NCBI GenBank assembly: GCA_017390825.1
Contig: JAFPAK010000354.1
Location: 1-13,788, forward strand
Source of the DNA: Clostridia bacterium
GTDB taxonomy: Bacteria; Bacillota_A; Clostridia; Oscillospirales; Acutalibacteraceae
Direction of reading: 5' to 3'
DNA length: 13,788 nucleotides
A program made the translations under genes and the position numbers. This document shows, one piece after another, positions 7,689 through 13,788 of the stretch (its first letter is position 1; each line of letters begins with the position of its first letter). The notes below the pieces were generated by a model. The model worked only from the letters and a program-made list of their open reading frames with translations, was not told the DNA's origin and did no database searches.

Positions 7689-8654
7689 ATGTCTGTTAAT
7701 GCAATAGGAATTCTCACCAGCGGTGGCGACGCTCCCGGTATGAACGCTGCAGTTCGTGCTGTTGTCCGTGCTGCTCTCGCAAAAGGTATAAAGGTTTTCG
7801 GTGTCTACCGTGGTTATAACGGTCTTATAAATGACGAGATTTTTGAAATGAATGCCCGTACTGTTTCCGATATTATTCACCGCGGCGGTACTATTTTATT
7901 CACAGCACGCAGCCCCGAATTCAAAACTGAGCAAGGTATGAGTAAGGCTATTGCAAACTGCAAAAAGCACGGTATCGAGGGCATCGTTGTAATCGGCGGC
8001 GACGGATCATACAGAGGTGCACGTGATCTTTCAGAGCGAGGAATTCCTTGCGTAGGTCTCCCTGGCACTATAGATAATGACATCTCATGTACAGATTATA
8101 CTATTGGTTTTGATACCGCTATGAACACAGCGCTCGAAATGATCGACCGTCTGCGTGATACATCACAGTCTCACGAGCGTTGCTCTGTTTGTGAGGTCAT
8201 GGGTCGTAATGCCGGAGATATCGCTTTGCAGGTAGGTATTGCATGCGGTGCTACATTCATAGTTGTTCCCGAAGTTGAGTTTGACTATGACAGAATGATA
8301 AACAAGATCAAACAGGGTCAGGCTGACGGCAAAAAGCACTTCATAATTGTTGTGGCTGAAGGTGTTGGCGGTGTAAATGAGCTTGCAAAGAGAATTCAGG
8401 AGGATACCGGTATCGAGTCAAGAGCTACTATCCTCGGTCATGTTCAGCGTGGCGGTAATGCAACCCTGCGTGACAGAGTACTTGCATCAACTATGGGTCA
8501 TCATGCTGTTGAGCTTCTGTCAAAAGGCATTGGAAATCGTGTTGTAGCAAACGTTGATAATAAGATTACAGATTTTGATATATTCGAAGCATTGCAGATG
8601 GAGAGAAAGTTTGATCTTGAGCTTTATCGTATCAGCTGCGAATTGGGTATGTAA
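7689..8654 (+). CDS. pfkA: ATP-dependent 6-phosphofructokinase
   Basis: Phosphorylates fructose 6-phosphate to fructose 1,6-bisphosphate in glycolysis. The 321-residue protein is the length of the short bacterial PfkA. Visible motifs are GILTSGGDAPGMNAAVRAVV (7-26), GGDGSYRGA (103-111), PGTIDND with the catalytic base D129 (125-131), DRLRDTSQSHER and VMGRNAGD (170-177), and ILGHVQRGG near the C-terminus. Gly at 106 and Gly at 126 are the residues typical of ATP-using enzymes, whereas PPi-dependent ones usually have Asp and Lys there. The effector-site arginines R23 and R27 are kept, as in allosteric PfkA. ATG 7689 follows GAAAGGATAGG. A TIGR01440 gene follows after five bases. Confidence 0.97.
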   Translation: MSVNAIGILTSGGDAPGMNAAVRAVVRAALAKGIKVFGVYRGYNGLINDEIFEMNARTVSDIIHRGGTILFTARSPEFKTEQGMSKAIANCKKHGIEGIVVIGGDGSYRGARDLSERGIPCVGLPGTIDNDISCTDYTIGFDTAMNTALEMIDRLRDTSQSHERCSVCEVMGRNAGDIALQVGIACGATFIVVPEVEFDYDRMINKIKQGQADGKKHFIIVVAEGVGGVNELAKRIQEDTGIESRATILGHVQRGGNATLRDRVLASTMGHHAVELLSKGIGNRVVANVDNKITDFDIFEALQMERKFDLELYRISCELGM

Positions 8655-8659
8655 TTATT

Positions 8660-9205
8660 ATGAGTATATACGGTGAAACAAAAAAGGCGGTAGAGGAACT
8701 TTACTCTACCGCTTCGCTTAAAAAAGGCGATATCTTAGTTGTCGGCTGCTCATCAAGTGAAGTCATTGGAAGCAAGATAGGCACAAATTCAAGCAAGGAA
8801 ACGGCTGATGAGATATTCAAAGCTGTTTACGATGCGCTGCTTGATACCGGTGTATATATAGCAGCACAGTGCTGCGAACATCTTAACCGTGCTATCATTC
8901 TCCCCCGTGCGGCGGCCGAAAAGTACGGATACGAATCAGTCAACGTTGTTCCGCAACCAAAAGCCGGCGGTTCATTTGCAACAGCAGCTTATGAAAACCT
9001 TGAAGATCCTGTTGCAGTTGAGGAAATAAAAGCTCAAGCTGGTCTTGATATCGGCTCAACGCTTATCGGAATGCATATCAAGCGTGTTGCAGTTCCGGTA
9101 AGGCTCGAAGTCAAAAAGATTGGTGATGCCAACGTAACAGCGGCAAGAAGCCGTGCAAAATTCATCGGTGGCGAGCGAGCACATTATAATGAAAATCTAA
9201 TGTAA
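8660..9205 (+). CDS. TIGR01440 / UPF0340 family protein (YwlG-like)
   Basis: Matches the uncharacterised UPF0340 (TIGR01440) family, including B. subtilis YwlG; no reaction is established. The protein has 181 residues, normal for the family, with GDILVVGCSSSEVIGSKIGT (23-42), AAQCCEHLNRAIILPR (about 68-83) and, near the C-terminus, LIGMHIKRVAVPVR and ARSRAKFIGGERA. It looks cytosolic, with no signal or membrane segment. It starts five bases after the pfkA stop with no strong Shine-Dalgarno, only GGGT within the end of pfkA, so translation is probably coupled to pfkA. A hairpin terminator lies downstream at 9289. Confidence 0.92.
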   Translation: MSIYGETKKAVEELYSTASLKKGDILVVGCSSSEVIGSKIGTNSSKETADEIFKAVYDALLDTGVYIAAQCCEHLNRAIILPRAAAEKYGYESVNVVPQPKAGGSFATAAYENLEDPVAVEEIKAQAGLDIGSTLIGMHIKRVAVPVRLEVKKIGDANVTAARSRAKFIGGERAHYNENLM

Positions 9206-9288
9206 AAAAACTTGATACCTATGGGGCGTACCCTAGAGGACAGTAAAAATTTTTATGCAGATTTTAATGTTTTCTAAAAAACGAATTG

Positions 9289-9320
9289 TACCCGTGATTT
9301 TTCAAAATCACGGGTATTTT
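9289..9320 (+). terminator. Intrinsic terminator after the pfkA operon
   Basis: Arms of 13 bases (9289-9301 and 9304-9316) pair perfectly around a GC-rich CCCGTG core, followed by TTTT. It lies 84 bases after the YwlG-like gene. The 9206-9288 spacer holds no gene I can support. Confidence 0.85.
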
Positions 9321-9330
9321 CAACCATCTC

Positions 9331-9359
9331 TTTTGTAACCGATCAAATTGTGATATAAT
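9331..9359 (+). promoter_or_regulatory. Predicted promoter of the small membrane protein gene
   Basis: TATAAT (9354-9359) is preceded by TGA, an extended -10. The -35 is weak: TTTTGT at 9331-9336 gives 17-base spacing, while TTGTAA at 9333-9338 gives 15. Confidence 0.6.
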
Positions 9360-9398
9360 ACTATTCGATAAATAAAAACTTGGTTGTGAGGTGATAAA

Positions 9399-9746
9399 TT
9401 GAGTCCAGCAACATACATACCGATAATAGTACTGTGGATTATCATATTTATTATGTTCAGCAATAGACGGAAAGCAGTAATTATAAGAAAAATTATTGAA
9501 AAAAGAAAAATAGGAGGCAATGCCGAAATGAAAGAACTTGCAGAAAGATTTATTGAAAAAGAATGTATAATTTACTCGTTTGATAGCAGCCATCAATATG
9601 AAGGTATTATCAAGGAGGTTACAGACGGAGCAATTCTCGTTGAGAAGGATGGAAAGCTTGAAGTTATCAACCTTGACTTTGTTATCCGTATTAGAGAATA
9701 TCCAAAAAATAAAAAAGGAAAGAAAAAATCTGTAGTGGTGGACTGA
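9399..9746 (+). CDS. Small membrane-anchored protein with C-terminal beta domain and basic tail
   Basis: A 115-residue protein with no characterised function. The N-terminus is one membrane segment (about residues 5-20, IPIIVLWIIIFIMF) followed by a basic linker (NRRKAVIIRKIIEKRK). From residue 44 comes a compact domain, MKELAERFIEKECIIYSF, that reads like an Sm-like small beta-barrel (YEGIIKEVTDGAILVEKDG, then EVINLDFVIRIREY), ending in a lysine-rich tail NKKGKKKSVVVD. Such domains with this tail occur as small conserved proteins in Clostridia (DUF6897-like; from memory, unconfirmed). The start is TTG 9399, five bases after GAGGTG. A second start, ATG 9528, follows GGAGG by ten bases and would give a soluble 72-residue form. 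The fold call is inference. Confidence 0.8.
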   Translation: MSPATYIPIIVLWIIIFIMFSNRRKAVIIRKIIEKRKIGGNAEMKELAERFIEKECIIYSFDSSHQYEGIIKEVTDGAILVEKDGKLEVINLDFVIRIREYPKNKKGKKKSVVVD

Positions 9747-9804
9747 CAAATTCCAATCTATCGAACAGATTATAATTTCTTATAAAGGGTTTTAGGTTCT
9801 CCTA

Positions 9805-9840
9805 ACAAGCGGAAAATGTGATGTACATTTTCCTGCTTGT
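9805..9840. repeat. Strong intergenic hairpin without a T tract
   Basis: ACAAGC plus GGAAAATGT (9805-9819) pairs with ACATTTTCC and GCTTGT (9825-9840), with a 5-base loop and one bulged T at 9834. No T run follows on either strand, so it does not look like a simple terminator. It may be an RNA-stability element, a small-RNA structure or a degraded repeat. Confidence 0.7.
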
Positions 9841-9859
9841 CAGAGTATAAGACAAGATT

Positions 9860-9893
9860 AAACGGATGTGTAGAATTTCTGCACATCCGTTTT
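9860..9893. terminator. Probable bidirectional terminator between convergent genes
   Basis: Arms of 11 bases (9860-9870 and 9882-9892) pair perfectly with a GGATGTG core. TTTTA follows on the plus strand and TTTAATCTT on the minus strand. It lies between the small membrane protein gene and the fumarase-type gene, which converge. Confidence 0.8.
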
Positions 9894-9976
9894 ACTATCT
9901 CAAAAAATAATCGTTTGAATAGTGATATTGTCAGACAGATCTCACAGTGATATTTTGCCTAACGGTATCAAGTTTT

Positions 9977-10504
9977 TTACTTTAAGAATAAATTTCCGCC
10001 GTGAGCGTCGATAGCAGCAATAAGCGGAAAGTCTCGGAATGTAAGTCGCTTTATAGATTCACAGCCGAGATCCTCAAATGCAATTACCTCGCATTCGGTT
10101 ATACATTGTGATGCAAGCGCACCTGCTCCACCGATAGCACAGAAATATACTGCTTTATTGCGAATGATAGCATCGCAAACATCGGCGTTTCTTTCACCCT
10201 TGCCCACCATTGCAACCAGTCCCTCATCAAGTAGCTTCGGTGCATATGGATCCATTCTGGATGATGTAGTCGGTCCGCAAGAACCGATACTAAGATGTGC
10301 AGGCGTAGGTGTAGGTCCTGCATAATATATAACTGCTCCGTTAATATCAAAAGGAAGCTTTTCCCCCTTATTCATTAACTCAAAAATACGTTTATGCGCC
10401 GCATCACGAGCGGTATATACCGTGCCCGAAAGCAACACCCTGTCCCCTGCGTGAATCTTTTCTGCTGCAGATTTTAAATCTGTTGTATCAAGCTCAAATT
10501 CCAA
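9977..10504 (-). CDS. Fe-S fumarate/tartrate hydro-lyase beta subunit
   Basis: Beta subunit of the class I two-subunit hydro-lyases (fumarase or L(+)-tartrate dehydratase, TtdB/FumB C-terminal family). It has 175 residues, usual for a stand-alone subunit. Motifs are VLLSGTVYTARDAAHKRIFE (23-42), YYAGPTPT, and SIGSCGPTTSSRMDPYAPK (72-90) for substrate binding, then MVGKGER and CAIGGAGALAS. The [4Fe-4S] cluster is carried mainly by the alpha subunit, which is absent from this window. The start is TTG 10504, seven bases after GAGGT. It is the last gene after ylbJ, the four-cysteine protein and the DivIVA-like protein; these are unrelated to it metabolically. Whether the substrate is fumarate or tartrate cannot be told here. 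Confidence 0.93.
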   Translation of the reverse strand: MEFELDTTDLKSAAEKIHAGDRVLLSGTVYTARDAAHKRIFELMNKGEKLPFDINGAVIYYAGPTPTPAHLSIGSCGPTTSSRMDPYAPKLLDEGLVAMVGKGERNADVCDAIIRNKAVYFCAIGGAGALASQCITECEVIAFEDLGCESIKRLTFRDFPLIAAIDAHGGNLFLK

Positions 10505-10515
10505 AACAACTACCT

Positions 10516-11118
10516 CTAAAACTCAAAATCATCAAATGAAAACTCATCCTCTGTACCTGAATTCATTTCATCGGGCACACCAACACTTGCAAGTTTTTTA
10601 AGTCCGTCAACAGCCGAAACAAGTGATGCCATATCTGAAAGCATCTGCGCCGGATTTGAAGCATTGCGGCTATATGAAGGCAATGCTAAAACTGCATTAC
10701 GCAGTTGATCATATGCCGCTTTTACAGATGATGAATCATTTTCTTCAAGTTGTTGCTGCAAACGGGTATTTTCCGCTTTTATCTCTTTTGCAGTCATCAG
10801 CAATTCTTTGGCTTTTATATGCGATTGCCTTGCAGTTTCAAGCTTTTCTTCACATTCAACAAGCCGTTGCTGCAATTCTTCATACTGCTCTTTTGTATAA
10901 CTACTTTCGTTTTTTATCTTTTCTTCTTCAAGCGCCTTTTCCGTTTCTCTTAATTTTGCGCCGAGGTCATTTGCAGCACAAGCAAGCTCCGTTACTTTGA
11001 CTTTATAATCTTCTATCTCATCTGTAGTGCGTTTTTTTACACTGTTTACATAACTGAAAACGTCTTTTTTATTAAAGCCGCCAAACATTTTAGTGCGAAA
11101 TAAACCGTTGCTTTCCAT
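10516..11118 (-). CDS. DivIVA-like coiled-coil protein
   Basis: A 200-residue cytosolic protein. The N-terminus, FRTKMFGGFNKKDVFSYVNS, has the short conserved head seen in DivIVA/GpsB-type proteins, which bind membrane curvature and recruit division or pole factors. A long charged coiled coil follows (about residues 30-130, rich in E, K, L and Q), then a less regular part and an acidic end EDEFSFDDFEF. It is shorter than classical SepIVA-type members but within the family range. The start ATG 11118 follows AAAGGAGGT. Fourteen bases separate it from the four-cysteine gene and eleven from the hydro-lyase subunit. A role in division or polar sporulation fits the ylbJ neighbour but is inference. 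Confidence 0.85.
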   Translation of the reverse strand: MESNGLFRTKMFGGFNKKDVFSYVNSVKKRTTDEIEDYKVKVTELACAANDLGAKLRETEKALEEEKIKNESSYTKEQYEELQQRLVECEEKLETARQSHIKAKELLMTAKEIKAENTRLQQQLEENDSSSVKAAYDQLRNAVLALPSYSRNASNPAQMLSDMASLVSAVDGLKKLASVGVPDEMNSGTEDEFSFDDFEF

Positions 11119-11132
11119 ACAAATTACCTCCT

Positions 11133-11354
11133 TTAACTGTTAATATCGAAATCTTCAGGGCTGAATTTGTCAATAGGTTTTGGAAGTTTTGGTACTCGCT
11201 TTATAGGATCATACTGAAAGCGACGGCAACTGTACCGTTCTTCAATAATGCCCTTGTGTTTGCAAAAAATAACCGATCCATCTTCAGAATATGTACCTAT
11301 TTTGCAATATGAACAATCGGGGTCTATATTTTTACCGTACAGTTTATCTGCCAC
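11133..11354 (-). CDS. Small four-cysteine (zinc-ribbon-like) conserved protein
   Basis: A 73-residue cytosolic protein with four cysteines, two as CSYC near residue 16, then one in VIFCKHKG and one in YSCRRFQYDP, which could bind one zinc. The tail is KRVPKLPKPIDKFSPEDFD. Function unknown. I chose the GTG at 11354 because AGGAAG lies eight bases before it; a GTG three codons upstream (11363) would be overlapped by the same site. A promoter-like TATACT lies in the gap after ylbJ. The next gene, DivIVA-like, starts 14 bases downstream, so the two are probably co-transcribed. Confidence 0.8.
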   Translation of the reverse strand: MADKLYGKNIDPDCSYCKIGTYSEDGSVIFCKHKGIIEERYSCRRFQYDPIKRVPKLPKPIDKFSPEDFDINS

Positions 11355-11385
11355 ATTTTTCACTTCCTAAACTTAATTTAAAATA

Positions 11386-11391
11386 AGTATA
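11386..11391 (-). promoter_or_regulatory. Weak candidate promoter for the four-cysteine and downstream genes
   Basis: TATACT on the minus strand directly follows the ylbJ TGA stop, which supplies the TG of an extended -10. No convincing -35 lies at 16-18 bases. It could give vegetative expression to the three downstream genes independently of ylbJ. Confidence 0.35.
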
Positions 11392-12444
11392 TCATATCCT
11401 CTTAAAAAAATCTACTGTTCTTTTTCTGTTTTTTAATGAACAAAGCAAAACAATGCAGAATATAAGCAATACACCCGAAAATATATAGCTATGAGAAGTA
11501 GCAGTTGCAACCGTTGCAGTATGCGATGAAAACACCGCCTTATAGCTTGGAAATATGCGTATAAGCAACGAGCATACCGCATATGATACGGCAGCGCAAG
11601 CAAGTCTTGCTTTTATAATTGAAGAAAACGATGTCCCAACCGACTTCTGTACTCCTTTTATCTGACATATCACCGATATTCCGCCGAATCCCAGTGCGGC
11701 GGCAATAAGCGGTAAGGATGGATATCCATCGCAAAGCGCCGCCATTCCGGAGGACACCTCAAGTATAGGTGCAAGTGCAAGATACACCGTATCTTGAAAA
11801 GCAGTTTTTATGATATTCATGAGCCCTGAAAACAGTACTGTGTATGCGCAAACCAAAAGCATTGACCTTGATGATGAATATACTGAATTTACTACAGCTT
11901 CATCAAGCTGCTGATATTTAATTGCACCGCATACGGTATTATTCTTCGCTCTGCATGGAATAATCATCGCTGTCAGTATAACAGAAATAATGTGACTCAG
12001 CAGCAGTATCCATCCTGCATATGAGCTGCCAAGCATTCCACCGACGCAAAGAAGAATATACGCAGGGCCTGAACCGCAAGCACACATTACAAGCCAACGT
12101 GCGCTCATACGCTCTATCCGTCCGGATACATATAGTTGCTCTGCAAGCAATGCTCCGGTCGGATAGCCTCCAATAAGACTCATGCATACAACGGAAATAC
12201 ACACCGGCGGTATTTTTGAGGATTTAAAAACAATGCCTATTGCCTTTTCCAGCGGTGACAAAGAACCCGATGCCACAAGCAATGAGCAGATACACATTGG
12301 TGCAAAAAGTGACGGCACTAGATTATTCAGACACAAATCAATGCCGCATTTTATTCCCTCTTTTAGGCTGTCCGACCATATAAACACCGATATAAGCAGT
12401 AAAATCAGCACTGCAACGGTTATATATTTTGCTATTGTTTTCAC
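11392..12444 (-). CDS. ylbJ: Sporulation integral membrane protein YlbJ-like
   Basis: A 350-residue polytopic membrane protein of the YlbJ/nucleoside-recognition-domain type, needed for spore cortex formation in B. subtilis, where ylbJ is transcribed by sigma-E. About eight hydrophobic segments are visible. The family motif SLIGGYPTGALLAEQLY lies at about 89-105, matching the conserved GYP-G-A turn, and VPSLFAPMCICSLL at about 43-56 fits the first repeat. The start is GTG 12444, the first possible start after an in-frame stop; AAAGGAT lies 13 bases upstream, farther than usual. The gene diverges from yqfC with a 77-base spacer, and three further minus-strand genes follow. Assignment rests on motif and membrane pattern, so an alternative nucleoside-transport relative is possible but less likely. 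Confidence 0.88.
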   Translation of the reverse strand: MKTIAKYITVAVLILLLISVFIWSDSLKEGIKCGIDLCLNNLVPSLFAPMCICSLLVASGSLSPLEKAIGIVFKSSKIPPVCISVVCMSLIGGYPTGALLAEQLYVSGRIERMSARWLVMCACGSGPAYILLCVGGMLGSSYAGWILLLSHIISVILTAMIIPCRAKNNTVCGAIKYQQLDEAVVNSVYSSSRSMLLVCAYTVLFSGLMNIIKTAFQDTVYLALAPILEVSSGMAALCDGYPSLPLIAAALGFGGISVICQIKGVQKSVGTSFSSIIKARLACAAVSYAVCSLLIRIFPSYKAVFSSHTATVATATSHSYIFSGVLLIFCIVLLCSLKNRKRTVDFFKRI

Positions 12445-12460
12445 ACGGATACACTATCCT

Positions 12461-12490
12461 TTCATATTCAAGAGCTCATTTAAGTATAAT
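12461..12490 (+). promoter_or_regulatory. Candidate sigma-E promoter for yqfCD
   Basis: TTCATATT (12461-12468) matches seven of eight positions of the B. subtilis sigma-E -35 consensus, and AGTATAAT (12483-12490) matches five of eight of the -10 at the expected 14-base spacing. It lies 31 bases before the yqfC start. A sigma-A reading of TATAAT alone is possible. Confidence 0.5.
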
Positions 12491-12521
12491 TAATTAAAAA
12501 CACCTTTTTGGAGGCATACAG

Positions 12522-12794
12522 ATGAAAGAGTCTACACGACGGGGATTTGAGAAGATAGGCAGTGCTCTCGGTATGCCTGCCGGTCTTTTTTGCGGAGCGC
12601 ATATTGAGCTTCACGGCAGCCGTGAAGCAGTCATAGACGGCAGATGTGCAGTAATGCAATACACTTCACAATTTATAAAGATAAACACCGGCGACGGAAT
12701 CGTGCTGATAAACGGTGCAAGGCTGTGTATCGACCGTATGTGTGCAGACGGTATTACCGTATCCGGCTGTATCAAAAGTGTAGAGTTTGAGTAG
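12522..12794 (+). CDS. yqfC: YqfC/YabP family sporulation protein
   Basis: A 90-residue protein of the YabP/YqfC family, sporulation factors in endospore formers. The family features are visible: RGFEKIGSALGMPAG near the N-terminus, IELHGSREAVIDGRCAVMQY at about 28-47, then ININTGDGIVLINGARL-type sequence and a final ITVSGCIKSVEF. It is cytosolic with predicted beta structure. GGAGG lies seven bases before ATG 12522. The yqfD gene follows after 11 bases, the same order as in B. subtilis, and a candidate sigma-E promoter precedes. Exact biochemical role is unknown. Confidence 0.93.
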   Translation: MKESTRRGFEKIGSALGMPAGLFCGAHIELHGSREAVIDGRCAVMQYTSQFIKINTGDGIVLINGARLCIDRMCADGITVSGCIKSVEFE

Positions 12795-12805
12795 GTGCTA
12801 TATTT

Positions 12806-13788
12806 ATGTTTATGCTGTATCTATTGCGGTTAATAACAGGATATGTGAAATTTCGTGCCGCCGGAAGATTTCCTGAACGTTTTATGAATTTATGTGCCAC
12901 AAACGGATTAGTGATATGGGATCCTGAAATGCAAGATGGCGTGCTTTACGGATATATGAGTCTTTCCGACTATAAAAAAATACGGACATATGCCCGTGCT
13001 GCTAAAATCAGATGCCATGTTCTGAAGCGGTACGGTCTGATCTTTGTATATAACCGATATCGTCACCGCATTGGAATTCCAATAGGAACTGCAGTTTTTG
13101 CTGCTTTACTATATCTTCTGTCCGGCTGCATATGGAGCATCAAGGTAGTCGGCAATGAAAGCATCAGTTCTGATGTAATAATGTCCCAGTTATCAAGCAT
13201 CGGCGTTTATGAAGGTGTAACAAGCAGCAGTATCGACACTGAAAATGCCCGGCAACAGTTGCTTATAAACAATACTTCGCTTTCGTGGGCTGCAATAAAT
13301 ATATCCGGCTGTTTTATTACAGTTGATGTGCGTGAGGTAGACAACATCGAACAGGACACAGAAAATACACCATGTAACATCATTGCCGATAAAGGCGGTG
13401 TGATAAAATCTATTATGGCGCGTGGCGGTGTGCCGGAGATAAAGGTTGGTGAAGCAGTTATTCCGGGTGATCTTCTGGTTTCGGGAATTATTGAGTTAAA
13501 AACCGGCAGCACGGTATTTGTTGAAGCCGATGCAGAGGTATTAGCCGAGGTTGAGTATAAAAAAGAGGTTTTCGTACCCTTTAAGCAGACCGAAACAGTA
13601 TCTCTTGGCGCTTCATCAACACGCTGCGTACTGCAAATATTCAATATAAAGATACCTCTTTTTCTCGGTTCTTACGATAAACCATGCTATATAGAACGTG
13701 AAACTGTGCGTCCGAATATAAACGGTGCAGATCTGCCAATTAAGCTGCACTGTGCTTACTTTACCGACACACAAAAAGTAACCTATAC
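12806..13788 (+). CDS. yqfD: Sporulation protein YqfD, 5' part
   Basis: Open from ATG 12806 to the window end, 327 complete codons without a stop; the B. subtilis protein is near 400 residues, so roughly the last sixth is missing. Visible features are the family N-terminus GYVKFRAAGRFPERFMNLC (12-30) with GLVIWDPEMQDGVLYG, one membrane segment at about 89-110 (IGIPIGTAVFAALLYLLSGC), and a large beta-rich extracytoplasmic part including IKVVGNESI and VGEAVIPGDLLVSGII. It is required for sporulation in relatives, and its sigma-E partner yqfC is immediately upstream. AGGTG lies eight bases before the start; a second ATG two codons later is possible. Confidence 0.93.
   Translation, partial: MFMLYLLRLITGYVKFRAAGRFPERFMNLCATNGLVIWDPEMQDGVLYGYMSLSDYKKIRTYARAAKIRCHVLKRYGLIFVYNRYRHRIGIPIGTAVFAALLYLLSGCIWSIKVVGNESISSDVIMSQLSSIGVYEGVTSSSIDTENARQQLLINNTSLSWAAINISGCFITVDVREVDNIEQDTENTPCNIIADKGGVIKSIMARGGVPEIKVGEAVIPGDLLVSGIIELKTGSTVFVEADAEVLAEVEYKKEVFVPFKQTETVSLGASSTRCVLQIFNIKIPLFLGSYDKPCYIERETVRPNINGADLPIKLHCAYFTDTQKVTY

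Noticed and set aside
9205..9219. AAAAAACTTGATACC repeated at 9964-9978 on the other strand, both at stop codons
   Set aside because: A 15-base match with a poly-A half is near what chance gives in an AT-rich window this size; no longer similarity surrounds it.
9264..9749. A minus-strand open frame over the small membrane protein gene
   Set aside because: Phe/Tyr/Asn-rich low-complexity product typical of AT-rich antisense; it also spans the terminator hairpin at 9289.
13207..13644. A minus-strand open frame inside yqfD
   Set aside because: The plus strand is an unbroken YqfD reading frame with family features; the antisense frame is Ser/Thr-rich and has no ribosome site I can support.

Overview
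The window looks like ordinary chromosome of a spore-forming, polysaccharide-degrading Clostridia member, most likely in the Oscillospiraceae/Ruminococcaceae (Ruminococcus or [Eubacterium] siraeum-like). Three things point there: four sporulation genes (spoIIR, a ylbJ homologue, yqfC, yqfD), a secreted protein with a type I dockerin and BspA-like repeats, and moderately AT-rich DNA with strong AGGAGG-type ribosome sites. Placement below family level is inference.

Layout. (1) Positions 1-2273, plus strand: the 3' half of a GH2 beta-galactosidase, then a DUF554 membrane protein. (2) 2324-2920, plus: spoIIR, whose ribosome site lies inside a perfect 15-bp inverted repeat. (3) 2955-3620, minus: the small dockerin/BspA-like protein, convergent with spoIIR and driven by a consensus sigma-A promoter. 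(4) 3756-7469, minus: a tight four-gene operon in transcription order pncB, an unknown lipoprotein gene, ruvX and a class I/II aminotransferase gene. (5) 7689-9205, plus: pfkA and a TIGR01440/UPF0340 (YwlG-like) gene, divergent from pncB with promoters facing both ways. (6) 9399-9746, plus: a small membrane-anchored protein with a basic tail, followed by two hairpins. (7) 9977-12444, minus: a ylbJ-like gene, a small four-cysteine protein, a DivIVA-like coiled-coil protein and the beta subunit of an iron-sulfur fumarate/tartrate hydro-lyase. (8) 12522 to the end, plus: yqfC and yqfD, divergent from ylbJ and preceded by a candidate sigma-E promoter; yqfD runs off the window.

Functionally this is a mix of sugar use (LacZ, PfkA), NAD salvage (PncB), amino-acid metabolism, DNA housekeeping (RuvX) and sporulation. 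I see no phage, IS element, CRISPR array, toxin-antitoxin pair, tRNA or rRNA, and no gene-free stretch over 300 bases. I did not find a clearly novel multigene system. The best leads are the hairpin over the spoIIR start, the orphan hydro-lyase beta subunit next to a DivIVA-like gene, the small dockerin protein, and the possible two-start small membrane protein.
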